Of a stretch of DNA of 64,000 nt, positions 43,301-52,159 are shown in pieces (within the stretch, counting starts at the first letter, position 1; the number at the start of each line of letters is the position of its first letter). The notes beneath the pieces are model-generated. The model was not told the DNA's origin and ran no database searches. It saw only the letters and a program-made list of their open reading frames with translations. The stretch comes from an uncultured Lachnospiraceae bacterium (GTDB taxonomy: Bacteria; Bacillota; Clostridia; Lachnospirales; Lachnospiraceae): contig CAJTPM010000003.1 of NCBI GenBank assembly GCA_910578085.1, forward strand, positions 62,001 to 126,000. Direction: 5' to 3'. The position numbers and the translations under genes are program-made.

Positions 43301-44287
43301 ATGAGTGATTTTATGAGATTAGTAGAGTTATGCAGAGGGCACAGGATCTATATCCAGACTCACAACTTTCCGGATCCGGATGCGATTGCTTCGGCGTTTG
43401 GACTTCAGAAGCTGCTGGAATTATACGGAATAAAGTCGGAACTTTGCTATGACGGCAGGATCGATAAGCTGAGCGCTTCAAAGATGCTTGATGTGTTTCA
43501 GATACAAATGCATTCCTATGACAATCTGCGGCCAAAGCTGAGGGAGGATGATTATATTATATGTGTGGATTCCCAGAAACACAGCGGCAATGTAACGGAC
43601 TTTGTGGGGGATGAGGTGGCCTGTATCGATCATCATCCCACTTTTGTGGAGATGGAATATCAGTACCAGGATATACGGATCACCGGAGCATGTGCCACTT
43701 TGATTGCCGAGTATTATGAATTGTTGGGACAGAAACCGGAAAAGGATGTGGCAACAGCTCTTTTATATGGATTAAAGATGGATACGCTGCAGTTTACGAG
43801 AGGCGTGACAGAGTTGGACATCAGGATGTTTGGTTTTCTGTTTTCCCATAGCGATCAGGATAAACTTTCGGATATTGAGAGAAACAATATGGAATTTAAT
43901 GACCTGAAGGCCTATGGCGCTGCGATCGAGAATATTGAGCTCTATGATAATATCGGTTTTTCCTGTATCCCCTTTTCCTGTCCGGATGCCCTGATTGCCA
44001 TTCTTTCAGATTTTATTCTGGCACTGGTGGAAGTGGAAGTGGCAATCGTATATTCTTACAGGGAGGATGGAGTGAAATTTTCCGTCCGCTCGGAAGATGA
44101 CGGGATCCATGCGGGAAATCTGGTACATGATGCTCTGGAAGAGATAGGAAGCGGTGGCGGACATGCGTTTATGGCTGGGGGCCTGATCCGCAGAGAGCAG
44201 ATGGAGATGCTGGGGCGCTATCCGGAGGATGCAATAAGAGACTTATTTTTGAAGATACTGGATGGAAAACTGGCTTTGAAGGAATAA
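43301..44287 (+). CDS. DHH/DHHA1 family phosphoesterase (NrnA-like)
   Basis: 328 residues. The DHH domain has D-x-D in THNFPDPDAIASAFGL, VDSQKHSG and the name-giving ACIDHHP; the C-terminal DHHA1 domain has GSGGGHAFMAGG. Relatives hydrolyse nanoRNA, pAp or cyclic dinucleotides using Mn2+. Exact substrate cannot be told from sequence. ATG 43301 follows AAAGGTGAG. It marks the return to host-like base composition. Confidence 0.88.
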   Translation: MSDFMRLVELCRGHRIYIQTHNFPDPDAIASAFGLQKLLELYGIKSELCYDGRIDKLSASKMLDVFQIQMHSYDNLRPKLREDDYIICVDSQKHSGNVTDFVGDEVACIDHHPTFVEMEYQYQDIRITGACATLIAEYYELLGQKPEKDVATALLYGLKMDTLQFTRGVTELDIRMFGFLFSHSDQDKLSDIERNNMEFNDLKAYGAAIENIELYDNIGFSCIPFSCPDALIAILSDFILALVEVEVAIVYSYREDGVKFSVRSEDDGIHAGNLVHDALEEIGSGGGHAFMAGGLIRREQMEMLGRYPEDAIRDLFLKILDGKLALKE

Positions 44288-44344
44288 ACGGATGAGAAAT
44301 GAGCTTTTCTATATTAAATGACAGATAAAATGGATAACATATGT

Positions 44345-44371
44345 TAACTACTTTGCGATTCCGGCCGATAT
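44345..44371 (+). promoter_or_regulatory. Sigma-28-type promoter before an unknown gene
   Basis: TAAC (44345-44348), exactly 15 bases, GCCGATAT (44364-44371). This matches the sigma-D consensus TAAA-N15-GCCGATAT at 11 of 12 positions. No competing sigma-A promoter is seen in the 149-base gap. Confidence 0.7.
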
Positions 44372-44436
44372 ATAAATAAAGCATTATTTAACTGGATGCT
44401 GGACACCTGCTGAAACGGATTTTGGCAAAAAAGGTC

Positions 44437-45270
44437 ATGGAGGATAGACATAATATGGGCATGATGGTCGGGGCGAATGGGGCTGTCATACGGACGGCAG
44501 ATCCGTATGGAACCCAGAAGAAAAATACGAGATCAATACAGACAACAAAAAATAAGAAAAAGAAATATAAAAAGTTAAATTATAATTACAGGGAGGTATC
44601 CGGAAGAATCCTTCGTGCGAAGACTTCGATCAGTGCAAGGCAGGCAGCAGTTCATGCTCGAACCGTAGTGGCGATGCTGCGCAGAAGGTATGGCTGCGGA
44701 GAATATAATGACAGAGAGTTGGAGATCGCCATTGTTCATGCGGAAAAGATGGTACGGATCGCCAAAAAGAAGTTGAAAAATTTAAGGATGGAGGAGCTGG
44801 CCAGGCGTACTTTTGAGGCGGAAAAAATCAGAGAGGAACGGGAAGGCGGGGAAAAGGAGAAGGAATCCGGGGAGAGAGACGAAGTGCAGTCTGAGAGCGG
44901 AGAGATGAGTGAAGAAGAGCTCCGGAAGATGATACAGCGCATGGAGAGAGAACTGCAGGAGCTGGCGGCGCAGAATGATCTGGATGAATTGACGGACGAA
45001 TGCCTAGGTGGCGGAAAAATGAGTGAGGAAGAGCTGAAACAGGTGAGAAAAAAGCACCGCTGCGATGAGATGCGCAAGATCGTGGAAGCTGATATGAAAT
45101 ATCTGAAGGCAATGTTTCAGAGGATGATGCAGGAACAGCAGGAGACGACAAGTGCTGCCATACTGGAACTGAGCGGTGCTGCTGCGGTAAATGCGTCGGC
45201 TCCTGTTTCTCTGGCGTCGGGAGGTAATGCAGCGGCAACGGAAGGGGCTGGTGTGGATACATCGGTGTAA
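44437..45270 (+). CDS. Unknown basic/coiled-coil protein, candidate late flagellar gene
   Basis: About 277 residues from ATG 44437; TTG 44422 and ATG 44455 (behind GGAGG) are alternatives. The N-terminus includes MGMMVGANGAVIRTADPYG, then a strongly Lys-rich run (about 25-45), a helical part ISARQAAVHARTVVAMLRRR, a long Glu/Lys coiled coil and an Ala/Gly/Ser/Val-rich tail. No signal peptide or membrane helix. I do not recognise a characterised family. The sigma-28-type promoter suggests motility-linked expression. Confidence 0.8.
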   Translation: MEDRHNMGMMVGANGAVIRTADPYGTQKKNTRSIQTTKNKKKKYKKLNYNYREVSGRILRAKTSISARQAAVHARTVVAMLRRRYGCGEYNDRELEIAIVHAEKMVRIAKKKLKNLRMEELARRTFEAEKIREEREGGEKEKESGERDEVQSESGEMSEEELRKMIQRMERELQELAAQNDLDELTDECLGGGKMSEEELKQVRKKHRCDEMRKIVEADMKYLKAMFQRMMQEQQETTSAAILELSGAAAVNASAPVSLASGGNAAATEGAGVDTSV

Positions 45271-45348
45271 GTATCGTAACAGTGAGACGTGCCTTGTCCA
45301 TTTACGGAGATGATATAATACAATTGTAATAGGATATCACATTAAAAA

Positions 45349-45377
45349 GTGGGAAACTGTTCGTTTCCTGCTTTTTT
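45349..45377 (+). terminator. Rho-independent terminator
   Basis: GTGGGAAAC (45349-45357) pairs with GTTTCCTGC (45363-45371) including G-U pairs, then T6 (45372-45377). Ends the unknown sigma-28-type unit. Confidence 0.8.
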
Positions 45378-45384
45378 ATGTGAT

Positions 45385-45413
45385 TTGACAGAAATATAAC
45401 ATTCATATAAAAT
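45385..45413 (+). promoter_or_regulatory. Sigma-A promoter of the DUF2156-GNAT/argJ pair
   Basis: TTGACA (45385-45390), 17 bases, TAAAAT (45408-45413), directly after the terminator and 47 bases before the gene start. Confidence 0.7.
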
Positions 45414-45460
45414 GGAAAAAGTGGAAAAAATAGTATAAAAGATTTGGAAAGCTGGAAAGT

Positions 45461-47272
45461 ATGAAGAATAAAATAAATAATCTGTTGCTGGAGGAAGGGT
45501 TTCGGTATTTTTCAGAGATGAGTTACGAAGCGTATCTGCCCTATCAGGAGAAAATAGAGTGTTCGGATCTTACTTATGTTATGCTCTGTGCTTATGATGA
45601 AGAATATCCTTATCTGGTAAAAAAGGTGAGAAACGGACTTGTGATCACAGGGGTGGACACAAAATTTGAAGCTTTCTGTGTGATCATCCCGTTGGAGCAG
45701 GAAGAACTGCCTTTTATCTATGAAGAGATGGCGGCTCTTTTTCAGAGACTGGGTATTTCCATGCGGCTTGGTACCATGAGTGAACAGTATATGAGACTCC
45801 TGGAACATCATCCTTTGACGGAGAAAATCAGTTTTCAGGAGGAGCGCAGCGATTATGTGTATGATATTGGCGAGTATCTGGACCTGGAAGGCGGAAAGAA
45901 CGCCAGGAAGCGGCGGGATCTGAATAAAATAAAAAGTGAATATGACAATATCTGCGTGAAAACAATACAGGATTTTCAGATGGAAAAAGAGACGATCCTG
46001 AATGTGATGGATAAGTGGTGCGAGGGATACGACTGTGATCTATGTCAGTATGGCTGTGAAAGAAAAATCATAGAGAAGATATTAAATTCTGATTTGATAA
46101 ATGAATTATACGGGGCTGTCTTATATATTGAGAACAGACCGGAGATGTTTGCGATAGCTCAAATAATAAATGACACATGTTATTTATACTTTAAAAAGAG
46201 TGTGGGAAGAATTCAGGGATTGTTTTATTATTTTGAGTATGAATTTCTTCAGCCGTTAAAAAATTTGCGGTATGTCAATTTTGAGGAGGATATGGGATTG
46301 CCGGGCTTAAGGGAATATAAGCGCAGAAGGCATCCGGTAAAGATGATCGATAAATATGACATTCAGATCCGGGGGATGAAGGAGATCCGGAATAGAAAGA
46401 AAGGCCGGAGCCCGGAAGATGAAAAGGACGGATGTCTGGAACGGGCAATAGGGGAAGATGAAACATTCATAATAAAACTCTGGCAGGAGGCCTTTCACGA
46501 TAGCGAAACATATATCAGAAAATTTCTGGATGCTCACAGAAATACAGAGGCAGACGGGAACAGAGTTTTTTTATGGAAGGAACATGGGCTCTGCAGAGCG
46601 ATGCTGTTTGCTATCCCGGCGAAGATAAAGGAGATGGGGAGATTAAAAAATGCCCGATATCTCTATGCAATTGCCACTGAAAAGGAATACCGCGGCAATA
46701 AATATCTGAGTCAGATGCTGCCGGAACTGAAGAAGATTTTTGGTGAGGAGTGTATTTTATTTCTGGTACCTGAGCCAGGGATTATTCCCTATTATGAGAG
46801 TCTTGGCTTTATCGGGCAAAGGGCGCTGCCCGGATTTTTGCTGAGGAGAGAAATGAGAGATAAAGCAGAGGTTATGGCGGCGTCAGAGGGATTGATGCTG
46901 AAAAAAATAATAGATGCTTTTGAGTATTGCAGTCTGCGCAATGCGAATCTGGCAGATAGAGACTATGTAATATGGGATGAACATGAAATTTCCTGGGCCC
47001 TTTATGATATTTCTATGGCACAGGGCGCGGCATATGTGGTAGAATGTGAATATGGAAAATATCTGCTTGCCGGTATCAGGAAAGAAAACGGAAAAGAAAG
47101 CTGTTTTCAGGTGATAGAGACGACTCTTCCAGGACAGCTTCTGGAGGAAGTGAAGATGGAGCTGATGGACAGGCTGGAGTGTACAGAGCTGATGCAGCAG
47201 GAGCTTTTTTATATGGTAGAACAGGGGAAGACCCGGAGGGAGTTGTATCTTTCCCTGGTATTGAACGGGTAG
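45461..47272 (+). CDS. DUF2156 domain fused to GNAT acetyltransferase
   Basis: 603 residues. Residues about 1-300 match the DUF2156 (phosphatidylglycerol lysyltransferase-like) fold, with KNARKRRDLNKIKSEYDN and INDTCYLYFKKSVGRIQGL. Residues about 330-470 form a GNAT domain: RYLYAIATEKEYRGNKYLSQ is the acetyl-CoA loop and YYESLGFIGQ the closing strand. A third, C-terminal part (470-603) is unassigned. It sits 13 bases before argJ. Substrate unknown. Confidence 0.75.
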   Translation: MKNKINNLLLEEGFRYFSEMSYEAYLPYQEKIECSDLTYVMLCAYDEEYPYLVKKVRNGLVITGVDTKFEAFCVIIPLEQEELPFIYEEMAALFQRLGISMRLGTMSEQYMRLLEHHPLTEKISFQEERSDYVYDIGEYLDLEGGKNARKRRDLNKIKSEYDNICVKTIQDFQMEKETILNVMDKWCEGYDCDLCQYGCERKIIEKILNSDLINELYGAVLYIENRPEMFAIAQIINDTCYLYFKKSVGRIQGLFYYFEYEFLQPLKNLRYVNFEEDMGLPGLREYKRRRHPVKMIDKYDIQIRGMKEIRNRKKGRSPEDEKDGCLERAIGEDETFIIKLWQEAFHDSETYIRKFLDAHRNTEADGNRVFLWKEHGLCRAMLFAIPAKIKEMGRLKNARYLYAIATEKEYRGNKYLSQMLPELKKIFGEECILFLVPEPGIIPYYESLGFIGQRALPGFLLRREMRDKAEVMAASEGLMLKKIIDAFEYCSLRNANLADRDYVIWDEHEISWALYDISMAQGAAYVVECEYGKYLLAGIRKENGKESCFQVIETTLPGQLLEEVKMELMDRLECTELMQQELFYMVEQGKTRRELYLSLVLNG

Positions 47273-47285
47273 GAGATGGAACGGT

Positions 47286-48554
47286 ATGAATAAAGATGTA
47301 TCAAAAGAAGTCAGTTTTGAGCCGATGGAAGGGTATCGCTACAGGGAGGGTGGTATCTGCGCGGCGAAGGGGTATCAGGCAAATGGATTAAACTGTGGTT
47401 TGAATCCGGTGAAAGAAAAAAATGATCTGGCGCTGTTTGTCAGTGAAGTTCCCTGCAGTGCGGCGGCGGTCTATACGACCAATAAAGTAAAGGGCGCTCC
47501 TATTTTAGTCTGCAGGGAACACCTGAAAAAGACGGGGAATATGGCACAAGCGGTGATCGCCAACAGCAAAAATGCCAATACCTGCAATGCGGATGGTGTG
47601 GAAAAGGCAGAGAAAATGTGTGAACTGGCAGCCGGGGCGCTGGGAATCAGGCCGGAAGAAGTGTTAGTGGCTTCCACCGGAGTGATCGGTCAGGTTTTAC
47701 CGATAGAACCCATCGAGAGCCATATGGAGAGACTGGTGGCAGGCTTGAGCAGCACGGGAAATCCGGAAGCGGCAAAGGCGATCATGACTACAGACACCGT
47801 GAAGAAGGAAGTGGCCGTGGAGTTTGAACTGGATGGGAAAATCTGCCGGGTGGGCGGTATGGCAAAGGGCAGTGGGATGATCTGCCCCAATATGGCAACT
47901 ACATTGAATTTTATCACGACAGACTGTGCGGTTTCCACTGAAATGCTGCAGCAGGCGCTCTCCGAGATTGTGCAGGATACCAGTAACTGCCTGAGTATAG
48001 ATGGGGATACTTCCACAAACGATATGGTACTCCTGCTGGCCAACGGTCTGGCAGGAAATAAGGAGATCGTCGCTGAGGGTACGGCATGCCGGAAATTTAA
48101 AAAGGCACTCTATCTGGTGATGCTGCATCTGGCAAAGATGCTGGCAAAGGATGGGGAGGGGGCTACGAAGCTTTTGGAGTGTACTGTAAGCGGGGCGCCG
48201 GATGTAAGGACAGCAAGGATCGTTGCGAAGAGTGTGATCTCCTCCCCATTGTTTAAGTGTGCCATGTTTGGGGAGGATGCAAACTGGGGAAGAGTGTTGT
48301 GTGCCATCGGCTATGCGGATGCCGTTTTTGAGATCGATTCGGTAGGTGTCCGTATTTCCAGCAGAAATGGTGTAGTGGAAGTCTGCAAAAATGGCGCAGG
48401 AATTGCCTTTTCGGAAGAAAAGGCAAAGGCGGTATTGTCTGCGGACGAGATCACAGTTGTGGTGGATCTGGGACAGGGAAATGCCGCAGCGAGAGCTTTT
48501 GGGTGTGATCTGACCTGCGATTATGTGAAAATTAACGGGGACTATCGCTCCTGA
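47286..48554 (+). CDS. argJ: Bifunctional glutamate N-acetyltransferase / amino-acid acetyltransferase ArgJ
   Basis: Transfers acetyl from acetylornithine to glutamate, closing the arginine cycle, and may also use acetyl-CoA. 422 residues. The self-cleavage site MAKGSGMICPNMATTLNF (between A and T) and SIDGDTSTNDM are conserved. Other arg genes are not in the window. Translated with the DUF2156-GNAT gene. Confidence 0.96.
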   Translation: MNKDVSKEVSFEPMEGYRYREGGICAAKGYQANGLNCGLNPVKEKNDLALFVSEVPCSAAAVYTTNKVKGAPILVCREHLKKTGNMAQAVIANSKNANTCNADGVEKAEKMCELAAGALGIRPEEVLVASTGVIGQVLPIEPIESHMERLVAGLSSTGNPEAAKAIMTTDTVKKEVAVEFELDGKICRVGGMAKGSGMICPNMATTLNFITTDCAVSTEMLQQALSEIVQDTSNCLSIDGDTSTNDMVLLLANGLAGNKEIVAEGTACRKFKKALYLVMLHLAKMLAKDGEGATKLLECTVSGAPDVRTARIVAKSVISSPLFKCAMFGEDANWGRVLCAIGYADAVFEIDSVGVRISSRNGVVEVCKNGAGIAFSEEKAKAVLSADEITVVVDLGQGNAAARAFGCDLTCDYVKINGDYRS

Positions 48555-48598
48555 AGAGAAACTGTCAAATTTTTGCGGAAAATTACCAAATATTCTTT

Positions 48599-48627
48599 TT
48601 TACAAGCAGATAGAAATGTGATAGAAT
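48599..48627 (+). promoter_or_regulatory. Predicted sigma-A promoter close to the deacetylase start
   Basis: TTTACA (48599-48604), 17 bases, TAGAAT (48622-48627). The start codon ATG is at 48637, so the transcript would be nearly leaderless. Confidence 0.5.
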
Positions 48628-48636
48628 AAATAGGAT

Positions 48637-49668
48637 ATGAGCAGGGAACAAAATAATGAAACCAAAAGGGATGAGGCTCCGGGTATAACGCCTGAGAGGC
48701 GAAAAAGAATTAACCGTCTGAAAAAGATGATCGTGTGGACAGTGTTTCTGATGATCCTGCTCCCGTTTACAGGCTGCGTACTTCTGGGTATAAAACTGTA
48801 CCAAAAAAATAAATCGATGGAAGTCATGGCAGAGCGGATCGGTTTTCTGGAGAGGGCGCTGCAGGATTCCGTGGATGAAAAAGATCGGCTGGAGGCATTG
48901 CTCGGGGTAAACGGGGAGATCTGGCAGGAGAGGGAGGCAGAAGAGGCGGTCGGGTTTTTAGCAGATCCGGGAGAAGTTTCAGGAAATGATATCATGGCAG
49001 AAGATGTCTCGTCAAATGATGCTTCGGCAAAGGAGACAGTCAGAAAGGTATATCTCACTTTTGATGATGGTCCCAGCATTTATACGGAGGAATTGCTTGA
49101 TATTCTGGCAGAGTATGATGTGAAAGCCACTTTTTTTGTGACAGGGAAGGGAAAGGAAAGGTATGGAGATACTTACCGGAGGATTGTAGAGGAGGGACAT
49201 ACATTAGGTATGCATTCCTACAGTCATGAGTATGCGAATATGTATGCTTCTCTGGAGAACTTTCAGAGTGATCTGGAGACGCTGCGGGATTATCTCTACA
49301 GAGAAACCGGTGAGGTCAGCAGATTTTATCGTTTTCCGGGCGGCAGCAGCAACAATGTCAGCAGGACGGATATTCGTGAATTGGCGGTTTACCTGAATGC
49401 TATGGATATCAGCTATTTTGACTGGAATATTTCCGCTGGAGACGCGACGGGCGCCTACATAGGCAGTGAACAGATCGTGAACCGTGTTATGAGTGAACTG
49501 CCCTCCCACCAGACGGCTGTGGTGCTGATGCATGATGCGGCGGACAAACACTCCACGGTGGAGGCGCTGCCGAAACTGATCGAGGAGATTCAGGGGATGG
49601 GCGACGGTACGGAGATTTTGCCGATTACGGAAGAGACTGTGGTGATTCAGCATGTGTCAGTTGAGTAA
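48637..49668 (+). CDS. Membrane-anchored polysaccharide deacetylase (NodB family)
   Basis: 343 residues: cytoplasmic N-terminus, one membrane helix (about 31-53), a Ser/Asp/Ala-rich linker and a NodB domain from about 130. Motifs are YLTFDDGPSIYTEELLDIL (catalytic and metal Asp), HSYSHEYAN (metal His), RFPGGSSNN and VVLMHDA. Likely removes acetyl groups from peptidoglycan or another wall glycan outside the cell. Confidence 0.92.
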   Translation: MSREQNNETKRDEAPGITPERRKRINRLKKMIVWTVFLMILLPFTGCVLLGIKLYQKNKSMEVMAERIGFLERALQDSVDEKDRLEALLGVNGEIWQEREAEEAVGFLADPGEVSGNDIMAEDVSSNDASAKETVRKVYLTFDDGPSIYTEELLDILAEYDVKATFFVTGKGKERYGDTYRRIVEEGHTLGMHSYSHEYANMYASLENFQSDLETLRDYLYRETGEVSRFYRFPGGSSNNVSRTDIRELAVYLNAMDISYFDWNISAGDATGAYIGSEQIVNRVMSELPSHQTAVVLMHDAADKHSTVEALPKLIEEIQGMGDGTEILPITEETVVIQHVSVE

Positions 49669-49693
49669 GTCCGGCAGGTCCTTTCAAATTCAG

Positions 49694-49783
49694 ATGAAGG
49701 AGGTACTGCAGGCATCCCTGCAATATGCAGAAACAGAGCAGAGTAATTTCAATTACAGATATAGAAAATACGGAGGAAAATAG
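49694..49783 (+). CDS. Possible 29-residue upstream peptide of bactofilin
   Basis: ATG 49694 opens a small frame starting MKEVLQASLQYAETEQ and ending with TAG 49781-49783, two bases before the bactofilin ATG. AAGGAGGT at 49697-49704 lies inside this frame, followed by TGCAGG/CCTGCA hairpin (49707-49722). Could be a leader peptide or chance. Confidence 0.25.
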   Translation: MKEVLQASLQYAETEQSNFNYRYRKYGGK

Positions 49784-49785
49784 AA

Positions 49786-50610
49786 ATGGGTTTTTTTTCT
49801 GAACTGAAGGAAGATCTGTCACAGGCTGTAAATGAGCTTGTGCCGGAGGAGGGGCCGGTTATTGAAACGGCGAAAGAGGAGCAGCCGGAGTTGGAGAATC
49901 TTCTGGAGCCGGAGGAGGAAGAGAGTATCAGACCGGAGACGGCAGAAGATTTAAGCCGGATGCTTGACAACATGGATTTTGAGATGGCGGAAGAAACGGA
50001 AGAGTTTGAAGAAGAGGAAATGGAAGAACCGGAAGAAATAACAGAAAACGAGGAAAATGCAGAAGTGCAGGAAGAGGAGGCAGAGGTGGAAGAGACACAG
50101 TATATGGGGATGGAAACAGAAGAATCCGCAATATCGGGGGATGTTGCGGAAGAGACGGCGGTGATTACAGCCGGTATGAAAATCCGTGGAGATATTTCCT
50201 CACAGGGCTCTTTAGATGTGATCGGAGCAATAGAGGGGAATATTGATATTCTTGGAAAACTGAATATTACGGGAACTATCGACGGGGCGTCCAAAGCAGC
50301 TGATGTTTATGCGGAAAAAGCGCGTATTAACGGTGATGTACATAGTTCCGCAAGCATTAAGATCGGGCAGAATTCAATCATTATCGGTAATATCTATGCC
50401 AGCAGCGCTGTGATCGCAGGGGCGGTAAAAGGAGATATTGATGTGAAGGGCCCGGTGATCCTGGATACCTCTGCCATTGTGATGGGCAATATCAAATCCA
50501 AATCCGTCCAGATCAATAACGGTGCGGTGATCGAGGGACTTTGCTCCCAGTGCTATGCGGATGTCAGCCCTTCTTCCTTCTTTGAGGATATCAAAAAGGC
50601 CAGAAAGTAA
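49786..50610 (+). CDS. Bactofilin (polymer-forming cytoskeletal protein)
   Basis: 274 residues. The N-terminal half (about 10-115) is a Glu-rich low-complexity region; the bactofilin domain at about 125-255 has the beta-helix repeat pattern of G-x-I/V spacing (KIRGDISSQGSLDVIGAIEG, NSIIIGNIYASSAVIAGAVK). Bactofilins build membrane-linked filaments in shape, division or motility. Codons 2-5 contain T8 (49791-49798). pyrH follows after 15 bases. Confidence 0.9.
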   Translation: MGFFSELKEDLSQAVNELVPEEGPVIETAKEEQPELENLLEPEEEESIRPETAEDLSRMLDNMDFEMAEETEEFEEEEMEEPEEITENEENAEVQEEEAEVEETQYMGMETEESAISGDVAEETAVITAGMKIRGDISSQGSLDVIGAIEGNIDILGKLNITGTIDGASKAADVYAEKARINGDVHSSASIKIGQNSIIIGNIYASSAVIAGAVKGDIDVKGPVILDTSAIVMGNIKSKSVQINNGAVIEGLCSQCYADVSPSSFFEDIKKARK

Positions 50611-50625
50611 ACGGAGGCTATTTTC

Positions 50626-51321
50626 ATGAAGAGAATCATGCTGAAACTCAGTGGTGAGGCGCTGGCGGGAGAGAAGAAAACCGGATTTGACGAAGTAACG
50701 GTAAAAAATGTAGCGGCGCAGGTGAAACAACTTGTAGATGACGGAATAGAAGTGGGGATCGTTATCGGCGGCGGCAATTTCTGGCGGGGGCGTACGAGTG
50801 AAAGTATCGACCGGACGAAGGCTGACCAGATCGGAATGCTTGCCACCGTGATGAACTGTATTTATGTTTCGGAAATTTTCCGAAGCCTGGGGATGATGAC
50901 CAATATTCTGACTCCTTTTGAGTGTGGTTCCTTCACAAAACTGTTTTCCAAGGACAGGGCAAATAAATATTTTGCTCACGGGCAGGTGGTATTTTTTGCA
51001 GGAGGCACAGGTCATCCTTATTTTTCTACGGATACCGGTGTGGTACTCAGGGCGGTTGAAGTGGAGGCGGATGTGATCCTGCTTGCAAAGGCCGTGGATG
51101 GTGTCTACGACGATGATCCTCGGAAAAATCCCGATGCGAAAAAGTATGATGAGGTTACCATTGCTGAAGTGATAGAAAAGAATCTGCAGGTGGTGGATAT
51201 GACGGCTTCCATTCTGGCCAGAGATAATAAAATGCCGATGTGGGTGTTCGGACTGAGTGGGAAGGACAGTATTGTGAATACGGTGAAAGGGCGCTTTGAG
51301 GGGACGAAAGTTTTGGTATAA
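50626..51321 (+). CDS. pyrH: Uridylate kinase (UMP kinase)
   Basis: Converts UMP to UDP. 231 residues, with MLKLSGEALAGEKKTGFDE, the GGGNFWRG nucleotide loop and VVFFAGGTGHPYFSTDT. In most Firmicutes it follows tsf directly; here 12.3 kb separate the two. Confidence 0.97.
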   Translation: MKRIMLKLSGEALAGEKKTGFDEVTVKNVAAQVKQLVDDGIEVGIVIGGGNFWRGRTSESIDRTKADQIGMLATVMNCIYVSEIFRSLGMMTNILTPFECGSFTKLFSKDRANKYFAHGQVVFFAGGTGHPYFSTDTGVVLRAVEVEADVILLAKAVDGVYDDDPRKNPDAKKYDEVTIAEVIEKNLQVVDMTASILARDNKMPMWVFGLSGKDSIVNTVKGRFEGTKVLV

Positions 51322-51365
51322 TTATCCGGAAAAAAGCGGCAGAAAGGTAAGAGAGGGAAACAATT

Positions 51366-51917
51366 ATGGATGAACGTTTGAAAGTGTATGACGATAAAAT
51401 GCAGAAGGCGTACAGGTATCTGGAGGGGGATTATCAGGCGATCCGGGCAGGACGTGCAAATCCTCATGTACTGGATAAGGTGAAAGTGAACTACTATGGG
51501 ACGCCTACGCCGATCCAGCAGGTGGGCAATGTGACGGTGCCGGAGCCGAGAATGCTGCAGATTGCGCCATGGGAGAAAACCCTGATCAGGGAAATAGAAA
51601 AAGCGATCATGGCTTCAGACGTGGGGATCACGCCTTCCAATGACGGCGCGGTGATCAGGCTGGTGTTCCCGGAACTGACGGAGGAGCGCAGGAAAGATCT
51701 GGTAAAGGATATTAAGAAAAAGGCGGAGGAGAGCAAGGTTGCTGTCCGTAATATCAGGAGGGACGGTAATGAAGCATTTAAGAAGCTGACAAAACAGGAT
51801 GTATCGGAAGACGAAGTGAAAGAACTTCAGGATAAACTGCAGAAAATGACGGATAATTATATCAGGGACATTGAGAAGCTGATGGATGAAAAATCCAAAG
51901 AGATTATGAAAGTCTGA
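51366..51917 (+). CDS. frr: Ribosome recycling factor
   Basis: Splits post-termination ribosomes with EF-G. 183 residues, with RAGRANPHVLDKVKVNYYG and RNIRRDGNEAFKKL. Follows pyrH by 44 bases, which is the usual order. Confidence 0.97.
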   Translation: MDERLKVYDDKMQKAYRYLEGDYQAIRAGRANPHVLDKVKVNYYGTPTPIQQVGNVTVPEPRMLQIAPWEKTLIREIEKAIMASDVGITPSNDGAVIRLVFPELTEERRKDLVKDIKKKAEESKVAVRNIRRDGNEAFKKLTKQDVSEDEVKELQDKLQKMTDNYIRDIEKLMDEKSKEIMKV

Positions 51918-52009
51918 GAAATGCAGCTGAGGGTGCAGCATAACGTGTCTGGAAAAGCAGATATACATTATGAAGCAGATTTCATAGAAGAGAGATTCAA
52001 AAAATAGAG

Positions 52010-52037
52010 GGCGGCACAGGAAAATCCGGTTGCCGCC
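52010..52037 (+). other. Hairpin in the frr-uppS gap
   Basis: GGCGGCA (52010-52016) and TGCCGCC (52031-52037) form a perfect 7-base stem with a 14-base loop but no T run. TATAAT at 52078-52083 in the same gap lacks a well-spaced -35. Function open. Confidence 0.4.
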
Positions 52038-52159
52038 TTGCTGACATATTGAGACAGTGCTGTGATGTAATATGGGCTATAATAAATAAAAGCCGGAAGA
52101 AAGTTTTTGAGACTGAGGGAGAAGATATCGCGGCTCTTTGCGCGAAATATACGGGTAGA

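Noticed and set aside
52049..52159. N-terminal extension of uppS
   Set aside because: In frame but unlike the family, AT-rich and without ribosome site; ATG 52160 gives the normal length.
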